A stretch of DNA of 64,000 nucleotides from Margaritifera margaritifera. Lineage: Eukaryota > Mollusca > Bivalvia > Unionida > Margaritiferidae. The stretch lies in NCBI GenBank assembly GCA_029931535.1, contig JAQPZY010000833.1, positions 310,001-374,000 on the forward strand, in the 5' to 3' direction. Below, in pieces: positions 45,500 to 59,785 of this stretch. The notes below the pieces were generated by a model. The model saw only the letters and a list, made by a program, of their open reading frames with translations. It ran no database searches and was not told where the DNA came from. Position 1 is the stretch's first letter. Each line of letters begins with the position of its first letter. The position numbers were made by a program, and so were the translations under genes.

Positions 45500-46135
45500 T
45501 TCGATGAAGATTACCGTAGTTGCATTAGTAGTTGCCGTCATCGCCATGGCTGCTGTTCTTTCTTGGGTCATCAAGTTGTGGCTACAAGCTCGTTTTATAA
45601 ATATTGTTCAATTCCATGCAATGATTTCAATTTTAATAAATACATATCGTGTTTTTAAACGTTTTTCCGAATAATTGTTTTGTGTGGTATAGTTCTTGAT
45701 TTAATTCTTTTTTGACAACTGGTCTTGACACAACGTTGGCTTTATTGATTTGGTTGTCTTTATCAATTTGATTTATTTCATCACAAAAAAGCGAATATAT
45801 TTTAGGTCTTAATCCAACAAATTATTTTACTTGCTTTCCAATGCATACATCTTTAAATTTGCCAAAAGCTTTTTAATTTTCTCCACTCCACAAGGGATGA
45901 TCATTAATATATTCATTTGTGTCACACATTGTACTATTTTTTTCCATATCATCATAAATATTTTCAGTTTTAAACTCCAACAGCAAACTATTCGTGTCTG
46001 TGCAAACCGGCCTTTCAGACGGCCATGAAAATGTTTTCATAAATTGTAATAAAACTTGGGCTATGATATGTTTACTGTCAGTTATAATAAAAAAATTGTA
46101 CTATGAATTAGGAGGAAATATAGAAATAATCAAAT
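45500..46135 (-). pseudogene. Family B DNA polymerase C-terminal remnant (third element)
   Basis: From about 46,130 downwards: KHIIAQVLLQFMKTFSWPSE, then CTDTNSLLLEFKTENIYDDM (about 45,950-46,005), then VGLRPKIYSLFCDEINQIDK and VSRPVVKKELNQELYHTK (about 45,710). This is the motif C region and thumb of a Polinton polymerase. The second Asp of the DTDS motif is Asn here. Stops occur in LWSGEN and after VCIGKQVK. It is a different polymerase lineage from the one at 4,045-8,219. Confidence 0.7.
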
Positions 46136-46199
46136 CCCTTTCTATATCGTTCTGGTGAATTTAAAGTTGTATTTTCAAAGACCATAAAAGAATAAATCT

Positions 46200-46499
46200 G
46201 AATATCTGCATTTATTATAAATATTTGCAAATAGTTGTTTATAGATGTCTCCAGAACAATGATCATCAGATATTTGACGTATAGCTTTGTTATCTAACCC
46301 CAACAATATTAAACATTTAGTCTTCGCCTAATATACATTGGCACATCATAATACGATTGAGTTAGAAAGATCCAGTTTGTGTTTTTATTCCTCGAAAACT
46401 AAAATTATTCATTATTTTGTTCATATTATTGTGGTTAATTTCAATAATATCAAACACGATTATTGTTTGTGTACCTTTCCACTGCAATAACTTCTTCGG

Positions 46500-46532
<33 letters not shown>

Positions 46533-46870
46533 GGGATATCTAATATGTTTATATTAGTTTCATCTTCTAATGTGTTGTATAATTCTTTCAACTTGTTCTA
46601 TTTTGGTTAGTCATCATCGATAGTATATATTTTAAGTTTATCATAATTAAAGTATTTAAGTAAAATATTAACCAACAAGTGGGCCTTTCCATGCCATGTG
46701 CTTCCAGAAATCATATAATGGCAACCAGATAATAAGAAGTGATGCTTAGTATTTGTTCTTTATTATCAACATCAAAATTTATTATTTCCATTATAATACT
46801 TAGTTACATAAAAAATTAAAATACAAAATAAAAAAATTAAGTTTGATTTTCTCTAGAGCCATTGAGCTTG
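46200..46870 (-). pseudogene. Packaging ATPase remnant (third element)
   Basis: The minus strand from about 46,735 gives LLSGCHYMISGSTWHGKAHL, a degraded Walker A (GKT has become GKA), then LLVNILLKYFNYDKLKIYTI. Beyond a poly-G tract it gives WVFL-like SQSYYDVPMYIRRRLNV and LLGLDNKAIRQISDDHCSGD (about 46,210-46,380). The order and the SYYDVPMYIRR signature match A32-like ATPases of Maverick elements. It is split by a 31-nt G run and several frameshifts. Confidence 0.6.
46501..46531. repeat. Poly-G homopolymer, about 31 nt, within the fossil ATPase
   Basis: An uninterrupted G tract on the plus strand, then GAGGG. Such a tract is unstable, so its exact length is uncertain. Confidence 0.85.
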
Positions 46871-47533
46871 TACAATTTTAGATCTTTTTCTGAGGGCTTT
46901 ACAAAATTTTCATTTGTTTGGAATTTTTAAATTTTATTTCTTCAAACACATTTTATGGTTTGGTTATTATCACCATCGAAATTGGATTTCACAAGCATTA
47001 ATAATCCCTTAAAAATCGGTGATTGAATTTTAATTTTGTTGTCCTCCAATTTCAATGAACTATGTACTGATGTTGCTGTTACAGGAATAACACTCAATAT
47101 TACCACACATTAGAATCGCTAATATCGCCTCTATACTTGCATCCCTCCCCCTCCCCCAATAAGTGGTGTTATCAGCATAGTTGAGTCTATATGCATAGGT
47201 CCTCAACATTGCTAAGGAGTAAAACAAACAGACTTGGAACAAGACAATTTGCATTTGTACTATAAGAAGACCATTAGGAGAACTTTATTTAAAAATAATT
47301 AATTAAACACATGTAATATAATTTACAACATGGACTCATACTAAAGCATCACAATGCCTGCAGAATGTTGCGGTGTCTGAAAAATATTTCATTTTTCAGT
47401 TAGTAAAATGAGGATGAGCATACTGTCATGGAGGATATGTTACTTTTGTTAGAGAAACTAAAAGAAAATATTTGTTTTATTTGTCTGCTTTTCATGTCCT
47501 TACTTTGATTTATTGTCTTCGTTTTTTAAACAG

Positions 47534-47814
47534 ATATAAATCATTCAATCTTAAATAAAAGTGTCAAGGACCGAGATGAACACTCAATCCTATCACTTCC
47601 ATGTCTATCTTCATCAGGCGATAGTGCCCCAAGAATCATTCAGCTACAACAATCGTCTCCTTCCAGGAAGTTATCAATTGAAAATTTGGAGAGGGGGATG
47701 CGGCATCTAGTGAAAGAAAAATTGCAGTTAGAGATTGAATTTATCATGTTGAAGCATAAGAAAGTTATGGAAGAAATGCAAGTATTAAAACTTAAAAGGA
47801 GTTCTTTAAATTGA
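47534..47814 (+). CDS. Candidate alternative terminal exon of the host gene (or last exon of a neighbour)
   Basis: A pyrimidine-rich acceptor (TTTTTTAAACAG) precedes 47534. The exon enters in phase 1, the same as exon 4, and encodes 93 residues to TGA at 47,812-47,814. It has a Ser-rich start (INHSILNKSVKDRDEHSILS) and then a strong amphipathic helix (ENLERGMRHLVKEKLQLEIE; KHKKVMEEMQVLKLKR). Joined to exons 1-3 it gives 1,062 nt, exactly 354 codons. AATAAA follows at 47,883. It could instead belong to a separate gene whose earlier exons lie elsewhere. Confidence 0.5.
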
Positions 47815-47882
47815 AGCCTAGTAACTTCGGTTAACTCTGTGTTCTAATTATTCATAGACTGATAGAGAAATACCACATACCT

Positions 47883-47888
47883 AATAAA
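47883..47888 (+). terminator. Poly(A) signal AATAAA
   Basis: Lies 69 nt after the stop of the candidate terminal exon. Confidence 0.4.
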
Positions 47889-47959
47889 AAATCAGTGGCG
47901 AGTTTGACTAGATCTTGCCTCAGTGTAAACTCTTGTGAGAATAATGAGTATAATTTATG

Positions 47960-48310
47960 TTTATGATACATGTTAAAGTTGGTTATTCTGTGATATTGTA
48001 CATTCATTATATAAGCTGAAATTAGTTTTACAAATATAATTGATTTCCATTGACTGACATGTATATGTTAAAATTGCCTCTTCTGTGATATAATTGATTT
48101 CCATTGACTGACATGTATATGTTAAAATTGCCTCTTCTGTGATATAATTGATTTCCATTGACTGACAGGTATATGTTAAAGTTGATTATTTTGTGATATT
48201 GTACGTTATCATATAAACTGAAATTATCGTTACAAATATAGCTGATTTTCATTGACTTATATGTATATGTTACAAGTGGTTATTCCGTGTTATTGTACAT
48301 CAATAAGCTG
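47960..48310. repeat. Minisatellite, 54-bp unit, with longer related flanks
   Basis: The unit GATTTCCATTGACTGACATG plus TATATGTTAAAATTGCCTCTTCTGTGATATAAT recurs exactly twice and more loosely on either side, where a longer form includes a TTGTACATTCATTATATAAG segment. Confidence 0.8.
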
Positions 48311-48839
48311 AAATTATCTTGACAGATACAGGATCCAATTGAACACTAATATTTGATTGGAATTACTTCCCTCCCAAGCCAGAATATGGCAAACTGGTGT
48401 AAGTACGGAGAAGTGAGCGCAGAAAGTTCATAATTTATAATGTTGAGAATAGTTACTTTCTACTTCTGTTTTTGCCTTATTTTGCGTGTCAAATGATGAA
48501 CATGCTGAAGAAATACCATTAAAACTTTATAGAATTATAAACTTTACTTATTTTTCTTTACCAAAGTTCTCGTATAACATAGTTATGACAACCTCAAAAA
48601 TAGGTTACAGTCGAAAATCAACATCTGTTTCCATAACAGAAGTAATCTTTTCATACATTTATTACATGAAATAGATAAAATAATAAATTAGGTAACTTGT
48701 ATGCGTTAGAGGTCAGCTATTGTATTACCCCGGCGTTGACGTCGACACAGATAAAAGCATGTACACCCTTGCTGAATCTCCATTCTTTGTTCCTAGGTCA
48801 TAGACAACAGTTTGGAGTGTGGGTTTCAAAGCATATACC

Positions 48840-50740
48840 ACCTTGAGGAGGGGACTGAGAGTGCTAATTTTGTAGCTGTACATTCTTGATTAGGAATTTG
48901 CATTTAGCTCAGATTGTTTGCACACAGTATCAATAATTTTTGTTGTACCTAGAAGAATGAAACTGTTTGTGGAGATGCATCTTGATGAGTATTACATCCT
49001 TATTAAAGAAGTTGGTCAATGTGACCCATGTTTCATGTATCACTAACTTTGGTTAAATTGTGTTTTAAGTTCATTTATTAAGCTCTTTTCTCATTGCTAG
49101 AAACATCAATCTATATGAATATATGCATCGTTACTAGTACCACAACATTACCGCAAAGATAGGTCACTGTGACCTATATTTCACATTTTACTGGCTTAGC
49201 TTCAGTTTTTGTGTTTAGTTCATGACCAGATGAGTTTTGTGCACCCTGTATATATACTGTTATACATTGATTCATTTAACTTGGTGAGGGGATGCATGAT
49301 GAGTACTACACCATCGTTCTAAAGGCAGGTCACTGTGAACTATATTTCATGCTCCACTAACTTTGGTTAACTTTTGTGTTTTTAGCTTTGTTTTCGCAAG
49401 CTCTGTTCATGCTAAAATCATCAAACTAGATGATTATATGCATCTCTATTAGTACTACACCCTTACAATAAAAGAAGGTCATGGTGAATTACATTTCACA
49501 TTGTTCAACCTTATGTTCATTCTTTTTTAGCTCAGAGCCAAGTAGAAGATAGAACCCTGTATGCATACTGTTATACCAAGATTCATGACTCTTGTTGAGT
49601 GTGATTCAACTTGTACTACACCCTCATCCAAAAAGTAGTTCACTGTGACCCATATTTCATGCTTCAATGACTTGGGTTCAATGTCAAACATTGTTAGTAC
49701 CAGAATCATCAAACTAGATGATTGTATGCATCTCTATTAGTAACATACTCTTACAACAAAAAAGGCCATTGTGACCTACATTTCACAATTTACTGGTTTA
49801 TGTTAAGCTTTTGCATTTAGTTCATTACCAATTTTTTTTCTCTTGCTGTATAATACCGTTATAACCTGGAATCACGAAACTTGGTGAGAGGATGCTTCTT
49901 GATGAGTGCTATACTCTCATTTTAAAAGGTCAATGTGACCTATATTTCACACGTCACTGTCTTTGATTCAGTTGTATGCTTTTACTATCCATGCTATAAA
50001 TATTGAACTAGACGATGGTATACTTCTCTTTTAGTACTACACCCATACCAAAATTGGTCAATGTGACCTATATTTTACATGTTACTGGTTTAGGTTTAGT
50101 ATTTGCATTAAGTTCATGTCTATATAGACAGTTGGCATGCTATGTACATACTATTCTACCTAGAATCATGAAACGTAGTGATGTCTATTGATAAATACTA
50201 CTTGACTTGGATTAAATTTTGTTTTGATGTTCATTTCTCAGGCACTGTTTATACTAGAATCATAAAACTGATCATAATATGCATCTCTGTTACTAATCAG
50301 TACCACACCCTTACAAGAAAATAGGAAGCTCACCATTCATCTTTAACTGGTTTTGATTACGTTTATGCATTCGGCTCATGACCACGTGATCATTTGACAT
50401 GGTTTATGCACGCTATCCTACCTAGAATCATGAAACTTTTTGAGTGGATGGTTCTTGATAAAAAAAAGTTATACATCCTGTGTGAAAAAGAGGTCTCTAT
50501 ATTCTATATTTCCTGCTTCGGTGACTTTATTGAAATTTTGTGTTAATAGTTCATTTATTGGGTGCTGTTTATGTTCCGATAATGAAACTTGCTAATTGGT
50601 TGTACCTCTGTTACTACTACACCCTTAAGACCAATGAAGGTTACTGTTACCTACATTTTATGCTTTACTAGCATGGGCTAAGTATTTGTGTTTATGATCA
50701 CATGCTAGACATGTATACATCCTAGCCTGCCCAGAAGGCC
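48840..50740. repeat. Long decayed tandem repeat, unit about 210-230 bp
   Basis: Recurring order: CTTGATGAGTACTACACCCT, GGTCACTGTGACCTATATTT, CATGC...ACTTTGGTTAA, GTGTTTAGTTCATG, then ATCATGAAACTTGGTGAG. About eight decayed copies. No coding capacity. Confidence 0.75.
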
Positions 50741-51339
50741 CTTACTAACTAGTGCAGTTGGAAGTAGGAATAAGTATGTTTATTGAATGGTAAACCTTCC
50801 GTATTATTAACTATACATTGTATAGTGTAATGTGTTACCCTCAACAAGCTAACTTTGTATCGCAAATGTGACTGATATAACTAATCAGATGACTGGATTC
50901 ATGCTGTAAGCTTTTCATGTAGCCTCACCTGTAGTGGCTAATCAAGGTAATTATTGATGAATGAACTATGTTTGTGCTGCTGACTGTCACTCCAAGGTTA
51001 CTCAAAGCCTGTGACTTTCACCCAGTAAAATTTTTGTTCTTGGGTTGGACAGTGATACTAGCTTCTGAAGCAGATTTTGATAACGATGACTTTTAATTTG
51101 GTTTTTACTAAATCAGCATTAATCTCTGGTTTTATATGCTCAGTATAATACATCTACTTTGATGTCATATAAAAGAATGTTCTTTTGTTATTATTTTATG
51201 TCTTTTATGCCCTACCACAGTAAGTAGGTAGATAGGTAGTTGGTTTCACAGTATGTAGCCCAATATTGGCTATATAGTGCAGATCAGTATTTAAAATTTA
51301 AATTTTTAAAAAGATTAAAAATTGAAATGTAGAGATTAA
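50741..51339. other. AT-rich DNA, nothing recognised
   Basis: No supported feature. Confidence 0.35.
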
Positions 51340-51720
51340 AAGTTCCTCACAAATTTCAAATGATATATCTGCCATCAAATATGGCTGCCATTCAAATGAT
51401 GCCTATCTGCAATTCAAATATGGCTGCCATTACTAAGAATAATTTGTCTTTTTAATGATATCGTTTTACAACCCACTTAAAAGATTTTTAATCTAATTGA
51501 ATAAAGCATCCAGGCATGAAGGGTTTTCAATTTTGTTCAATTTTGAATGCCAATCTGCCAATAATTATGGTCACTGTTACTAAAACCAGGAAAACGTTTG
51601 AATGACTTATTGTCAAAATCTTCTGAACATTTTGACAGAATTTGACACAAAACATTTTAGCATGAAGACATTTTAGTTTCATACAAATGTTGCCGGTCTG
51701 ACATCTGTTATTGCCACCAT
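51340..51720. repeat. Dispersed repeat with ATCAAATATGGCTGCCAT motif
   Basis: Shares CTGCCATCAAATATGGCTGC and nearby segments with the repeat at 55,095-55,575; part of a mollusc-type dispersed repeat. Confidence 0.5.
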
Positions 51721-51892
51721 CAAAGTCGTAATCCAAGGGTCGCTTGTTCGACACCCGCCCAGGTCAGCCTGGGTCAGCTGCCTTGGTGTGTCTTTTGGAA
51801 AGGTACGTTGCGCTCATTTCCTCCCATTATATACCCAGTAATGTGTTCAATGTGCCGTTAAAACCAACCAACCAAACAACATCATTTAGTTA
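51721..51892 (+). mobile_element. tRNA-derived SINE, 5' truncated, with (AACC)n tail
   Basis: GTAATCCAAGGGTCGCTTGTTCGACACCCG keeps a B-box-like part; the body ends TGTGCCGTTAAAACCAACCA and AACC repeats. Confidence 0.6.
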
Positions 51893-52189
51893 ATAATAGG
51901 TTAATAGGTTTAGAACAATCTATTTTTGCATTAGCAGTATCATGTTTTGTCCCTCAAGGTCATTTTCTATTTCTGCTTGTGAAACATTATTGGGCTGCTC
52001 CTCTCGGGACATCGTCGTGTCCTTAATGTCCATGACAATATTATGTAGAACAGACAATATCACTAGTTTGAGGGCAAATAGAAGTTTGACTCTGAGCTCG
52101 ACATGTACATAAAATCTTCTTTAGTATGCTAAATGTCTGCTCAGTTAGAATCCTTGTAACCCTTCACTATCCCTTTCTTTTTAGCCAGC
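51893..52189. other. No feature recognised
   Basis: AT-rich DNA with no coding or repeat signal that I could support. Confidence 0.3.
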
Positions 52190-52900
52190 TTAAACTCTGT
52201 CAAGCGCTCCGTTCGCGTCGCTCGCTCATCGCCTAGATCCACGGCCACCTTTTTGGCTGCCGGAGCCTAGGCGGATGGCTTAGCTTGCTGTTCAGCCACA
52301 GCCACGTGAGAGGCGGCGCATTGATCTAAAGGCTTTTAAAGAAAATCGTCTGACTCCTTTCGTTGCCGGTTCGTCGATTTTGCCACGGGTGCCTTTTTGC
52401 TTTTCTCTTGAATGCTTTTTACGACCTCGCGCGCACATCGTGCATCTTTCAGCACTTTACCGATTAACTCAGTCGACTCTTTTTCTTGTTTCGTCTTTTT
52501 TCGCTGAACTTCGCGCAAGGCCTTATCTTTCCACACAAACTCATCGGCCAATGCACTCATCTCGGCAATTTCAGACTTTGTGTGTTCAGACATCTTTGCA
52601 AACAATGTTTGCTTGATGACTATGTCAACTCCACGCAAATGTTTCCAAAACGAAAATATTTAGTGGCACGACATGCGCCGCGACAACAGCAAGAAATCTT
52701 GCCAAGTATCTGCAAGATTTTTCAATCGCACGCTAATATCTAATTTTACGACCTGCCCCGCGACCGGCACAGCCACGAAAAGAGGTTGGCCTGGGGAGGG
52801 GGGGGGGGGGCGGCCAACACTCTCGCCTGTATGCAAGCGCCTAAAGCGCGGGGAAAAGGATTTCTGCTCCAGTTGTGCCGCAGAGTAAAAATGTTTCAGG
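52190..52900 (-). other. GC-rich island with a Lys/Glu-rich frame (85 residues, MSEHTKSEI start)
   Basis: An ATG at about 52,592 starts MSEHTKSEIAEMSALADEFV and runs to a stop at 52,336. The product is highly charged and helical (KTKQEKESTELIGKVLKDAR). Past the stop, another frame continues AASHVAVAEQQAKP and VAVDLGDERATRTERLTEFK, as if the coding region had been longer and broken. GC content is clearly higher than in the surroundings, which suggests an inserted or foreign segment. No family is recognised. Confidence 0.4.
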
Positions 52901-54374
<1,474 letters not shown>

Positions 54375-54839
54375 ATTTTATATTATTTGATGCTTAGCAG
54401 CAGCATCTGAAAATGAGCGTAATCTTACTTTGAAATTTTTGATCCTCAATGAGTATATTGATTTCTTTTGAGCCTAACTTTCCAAGTACTGAATAAAAAT
54501 TCAACCCCATGTCATGATAACGTATATCTGAAAATATAGATGCAGCGCGACGTATATATTTTCCGTTCGGAAAGCTAATTTATTTCGGTGCGCCAGCTAT
54601 TAATTCCCGCTCGCGATTCACTATTTTGTTGGTTATTATTTCACGCGTGTAATTATGTATTAATTTCCGTGTTTGGTCGCCATTATTGCACAAGGCAAAG
54701 GGATTGGACTAAAATTCGACCAGCTGCATTAAGTCTTTCCCGCAAAATACACAAAAAACAAACTATAACAGGCATCCGAATTAAATTAATGTAACATATA
54801 TGAAGTCGGTAGGTAGTAATATATGCCACTCGGGGGCAT

Positions 54840-54925
54840 AAAGGGAAGGGGGGGGGGGGACTGCATGTTAAAAGGGTCAAAATATTCGGGGGTCTAACGG
54901 GAGTTTAACATTGGCGCCATCTTAG
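54840..54925. repeat. Segment sharing a 15-nt core with the 37-bp repeats of the viral element
   Basis: On the minus strand ATGTTAAACTCCCGT is identical to the core of the repeats at 11,253-11,363. A G-rich tract lies beside it. The match is short, so relatedness is uncertain. Confidence 0.3.
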
Positions 54926-55094
54926 TTCATAGCTAACACTACTCCCTAATATGCTTCTTCTTAAGCGCTACTACAGTTTAGGTCTAACCAGAACGAAAGT
55001 CATTTGTGACAAAATGTATTTATGTTTAACACTCTGTTTAATACTCTTTATGTTTAACTTTTAGAAAGGAAAGATTCTGATTTATAAGCTTCAT

Positions 55095-55575
55095 TCATGT
55101 TTAGCTCACATGGCCGAAAGGCCAAGTGTGCTTATGGTATAACCCTTCGTCTGTCACGCGGAGTGCGTCGTCCTTCGTCCGTCAGTCGTCCGTAAATATT
55201 TTTATTTTCAAACTTCTTTTCGAAAACCGCCCAAGAAGCTTTAACCACGCACACAGCATCCTGGCACAAAGTCATTTCAAGCTTTTACAAATTAAGCCGA
55301 TCTGCCATTAAATATTGCTGCCGTTGCCAATAACAGAAAAATGTGTCCGTCGCCTGACTACTCTTTTCAACGTTTTATCAAAAAGCCGCCTTACTAGTTT
55401 CAGCCATACTTGGTGCAAAGCATCCTGGAATAAAGGAATTTCAAGTTTATAGAAATTACACTGATCTACCCTCAAATATGGCCGCAGTTACTAAAAAAAT
55501 ACAAAAAACTTACAACGACTTCTTTTCCAAAACCGCTGACTAGAGTTTGACCACACTTAGCAGAAACATTCAAAC
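55095..55575. repeat. Dispersed mollusc-type repeat (GCTCACATGGCCGAAAGGCC start)
   Basis: Starts with the well-known GCTCAC..GGCC(G)AAAGGCCAAGTG motif and a CGTCCTTCGTCCGTCAGTCG segment, then about three units of 120-150 bp with AAACCGCC, GCATCCTGG and ATATGGCCGC parts. Confidence 0.7.
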
Positions 55576-55609
55576 ATGAATACCTTTTCATTTTTTACAA
55601 ACGATACCG

Positions 55610-56060
<451 letters not shown>

Positions 56061-56249
56061 CAGTAATTAATTCTCATCTAAGTACACAGTCCATCTAGAT
56101 TCCTAATACATAAATTAAGGTATATAGAAGTTGTTATAAAGAATTACAAATATACACCAAACAGAGCGGAAAGTGCTATCCCTGGATCATACCAGAGAAT
56201 GCTTGAAAACATTAGCATAATTTTTAAATACAAATAAATAATATTATCT

Positions 56250-56550
56250 TACAGGTTAGAGAATTGTAATTCTTACTCTACGGAGATTGGAACCCGAATC
56301 CGCGGGTTACGGCACCCATCGCCTTGCCTGTAAGCACCAACCACTATACCATCTTGACCATGCACACATCACCAAAAAATGATGCTACAAAGCCGTTTGT
56401 ATAGACATTCGTGCGTAGTCGACATACTTGCATGGTAGATATGGTATAGGGGTTGGTGCTTACAGGCTATGCGATGGGTACCGTAACCCGTGGATCCGGG
56501 TTCGAATCTCCGTAGAGTACAAATTAAAATTCTCTAAGCTGTATGATATA
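56250..56550. mobile_element. Two SINE copies in inverted orientation
   Basis: The minus-strand copy covers 56,255-56,400, the plus-strand copy about 56,430-56,550. Each holds GATATGGTATAG/GGTTGGTGC and GGGTTCGAATCTCCG-type tRNA boxes, so the pair can fold into a long hairpin. Confidence 0.7.
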
Positions 56551-56569
56551 TAAAGCTGTATAACAAATC

Positions 56570-56746
56570 AAAGCTTTTTGACTTAACTCCAGGCTGGGAA
56601 CAAAGACCGGGCACCATGCGTGGCGAAATATCAAAGCCATCTACAAAATGTGCAATAGAAATTATATCCCGGTAGTTATCCATGAAGGTACTAAGGAAAT
56701 ATGTCAAGAGCATTGTGTAGCGGGATGATGGATACGAGGTAAAATG

Positions 56747-56795
<49 letters not shown>

Positions 56796-58055
56796 ATGTA
56801 AAGAGGTACGGAATACTTACTTGGGTAAATATTATCGCAAATATTGCGTACGTCTGATAAACTACTGCCTGGCTATAGTTTTGATAAGATTGCATTAGGA
56901 AGGTTGGACTTTTTAATTTAGGCCGAACTCCCCATGAATTTTCAATTTTAGTATCCAGTAACGTTCTTTACGTGTGCGTTCTATATCAGTCCACCCCAGG
57001 TTGGATTCAATCGGTAGCATCTCGAGGGACTCGACTGAATGCCCAGTCGAGTTGTAGCAGTTAGAGAGTTCGCGTTGATATTGTTGCGAATGTGGGTCTT
57101 GTGGTTATTAATTCGTTTTCTGAAACCAACGATTTCGCTAACATATTGAGTGGCACTGATCTTGCATGTTCAGAAGATAGATTACATTTTTGGTTCGACA
57201 TCCTAACTTCTGATTGATAGTATAGCTAACTCCTGTCGTCGAACTTCTGAACGATTTGGTCCCGGGTATATGTTTGCAAATTAGGCAACGCTTGTCTTTG
57301 CAGCAATATGTGCCTGAATCTGTGGTCTTGTTTGAAATTACCTTGGAACGTACCAGATGGTGTTTCAAAGTTTTAGGTCTACGGTACGCAACCATAGGAA
57401 CTTCTTGAAATATGGCCTTCAGACGTTCAGAGGATTTAGTCTGGTGCCAATGCTTCTGAATGATTTGTTGTAAGTTTGGGGCATCGGGATGGAAAGTAAT
57501 CACAAAGGGAACGCGTTTGTTGGTTTTCTTGGTTTTATATTTCAGGAGGCTTATCTATCGAGGAGTCTAGTTTTGTTAATAGCCTCCTTGATATAGTTAT
57601 TGCTGTATCATCTGCTTCTGAAGTGCCACTTGAGCTTTCTGGGTCTCTTTTCAAAGGTAGCCGGATTAGAGTATATGCGTTTTGGTCCTAACACATATGC
57701 CCTAAGGAAGATTTTGTAAAAATTTTATTACGTGCTGGGGGTGCAGATGGTTGGGTGTAGATACTGTTGAGAGTCAGTTGGTTTAGAATACATGTCAGTT
57801 TCTATGTTCCTCCTCCATGACGGTATATTGAGATGTTGGACCTGTTTGATGACTCCGACTTAAATTTACTCGTAAGATGGAAGTTTTTGGCGATTTCAAG
57901 AAATATTTTGAAATTGTCGCCCGTTTCCTTCCATTTTGATTCAATGTCGTCAATGACTTTGCGCCGGCTTAGAGGTCTATATGGTGCCTCATTGAGGAGC
58001 TTTTGTTCGAGGTTTCCCATGAAAATCTTGCCATTTTAGTGCCCATTAAATTTAT
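56570..58055 (-). pseudogene. Penelope-like retroelement, copy 2 (degenerate)
   Basis: The minus strand gives MGNLEQKLLNEAPYRPLSRR and VIDDIESKWKETG (57,802-58,020, RT core with IDD), then a broken middle, then MITFHPDAPNLQQIIQKHWH, VPMVAYRRPKTLKHHLVRSK, CCKDKRCLICKHI and GCRTKNVIYLLN (57,138-57,503), the linker and start of the GIY-YIG domain. The 3' flank shares ATTATATCCCGGTA and TGTAGCGGGAT with copy 1. An (AAT)18 tract lies at 56,739-56,793. It is 5' truncated at a GA microsatellite. Confidence 0.85.
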
Positions 58056-58061
58056 AGGAAG

Positions 58062-58063
<2 letters not shown>

Positions 58064-58138
<75 letters not shown>
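58064..58138. repeat. (GA)n microsatellite
   Basis: About 75 nt of GA, adjoining Penelope-like copy 2. Confidence 0.95.
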
Positions 58139-58141
<3 letters not shown>

Positions 58142-58938
58142 ATATTTCGAATGAAGCTTTTCCCGTTTACAAATGTCAATAGAGCATTGGTATCCGTCAG
58201 ATCTCCGTTATGTCAGAGATCTCGTTTATGATGAGATTGATAGGAAGTCACGAGTTCAATATATAATATGTTACTTGCTGCGAATTCCTTGTACAGTGAT
58301 GTAAAAACAAGAGCAGGCATTTTTGCAAGAAAGGAGCATTTCAACCTGTAATGTCTGTGGCGTAAAGTAGTACGCATACCTCCGAGTCTCTGCAAGATAT
58401 TCAGAGATAATCGAAGTGATATTTCCAATGCTGGCGAGTTTTTCGGAGGACAAACATCTGGCTAGATGTAGATGTCCGAAGACAACTTTTTACAAAATGA
58501 AAGGTGTTGAAAATTAAAACTTGACGACGTTTCAACTATTAATGAAATACCTGCACTTTTAATTTTTGTTGTTGTTGTTGTTATTTAGGCAAATTTGTAA
58601 TGAAAACACATGTAAGAAATCATTCGGTTTCAATAATCTAAAACTATTGCCTACATTGCTGTTAGTGATGACACGTCTTCTAGTCATTGTGACGTCTTGA
58701 AGTTATTATGGCGTAATGTGCGGTAATTTACTGTGTATAGATTACTTGCATCATAGCTTTGGTACTTTTTCCTTGATGTTGGTTCACGTTAATCATATGA
58801 CCGATGATCTGTGAATAACTGTACGGTGTAACTATGCACGGTATTAATACCTTTAATAAAACATTTTCATTGACTTTGATACAAAACATTTATTTTCGGT
58901 CTCGTGCAGGTTAAATCTAATACCTTGTGAAAGCAATG

Positions 58939-58941
<3 letters not shown>
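58139..58941. other. No feature recognised
   Basis: AT-rich; a GTT run near 58,568-58,585 only. Confidence 0.3.

Positions 58942-59016
<75 letters not shown>
58942..59016. repeat. (TA)n microsatellite
   Basis: About 75 nt of TA. Confidence 0.95.
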
Positions 59017-59018
<2 letters not shown>

Positions 59019-59272
59019 CGTATTGTATAGAGAACTATGAGGTAAACTCTTAAAATATTAACAGAACACTATAACAACATAAAAAGGGTTTATTTACATA
59101 ATCCTTCAACTATAAGGACATCATAACAAATGGAACACAATCTGTATCTTTTTATGAACCTAACAGTGTAAGGTAAACATTTTATAAATTACTCTAATGA
59201 GCTTGTACTCAAGCAACTATATTATATTACATTACATGAACATTAGTAGGATTGTTTCTTTTTCAAAGGTAT

Positions 59273-59785
59273 TCACTTGAACATGAGCAATGTCCACTCG
59301 GTTTCTTTCTTTACCTTCATTTTTTCCCCCTCAAACTCCTCCCAATCACATAACAGATTAAATACATTTGGATCAATCTGTCCGGATATATTCGAAAGGC
59401 ACGGAATATTATACGCTCTGTCAGTGAATTCCTTAACATAAATGGTTTCTATTCCTTCAAGTTCTTTTATCATTTCTGCGTCTTTTTGATTGTTTGCTAC
59501 ACAAGATGATAATGACTCCACTGAAAAATATTTTCTAAGTTTTAAGGGAACAAAATCCTTTATGAATATATAAGGTGTACGAGAGTACACGGTTTCCTGG
59601 ACATCTAATACTGGCTCAAAATGATCGTGCACATTTTCAATAAAGATTGCAGATTCGAACTCGAGACCGGTACCCAATGGGTTATACGGAACCCATGCAT
59701 GTGTAGTCTTTCCGCCAACCTCTCCCTGTTCACAAAACATGTACACTGACGTGTCTGTAAGTATAGCGAACGACAGTATTTCCAA
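59273..59785 (-). pseudogene. OTU-like protease C-terminal fragment
   Basis: A 170-codon frame begins MEILSFAILTDTSVYMFCEQ and includes WVPYNPLGTG and IFIENVHDHFEPVLDV. The pattern LxxLAxxxxTxxYVF ... PxFIENxxxHFEPV matches the end of OTU cysteine-protease domains, where the His of HFEP is catalytic. The start of the domain (DGNC) is not found here on this strand. It lies just downstream of the DDE integrase remnant on the same strand and may be part of the same mobile element. Confidence 0.5.

Noticed and set aside
52799..52811. G-runs as G-quadruplex regulators
   Set aside because: Single homopolymer runs in assembly-difficult places; there is no support for a regulatory role.
56430..56550. 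A genuine tRNA gene
   Set aside because: The A- and B-box-like parts are embedded in SINE bodies with multiple nearby copies, and no clean cloverleaf could be drawn.
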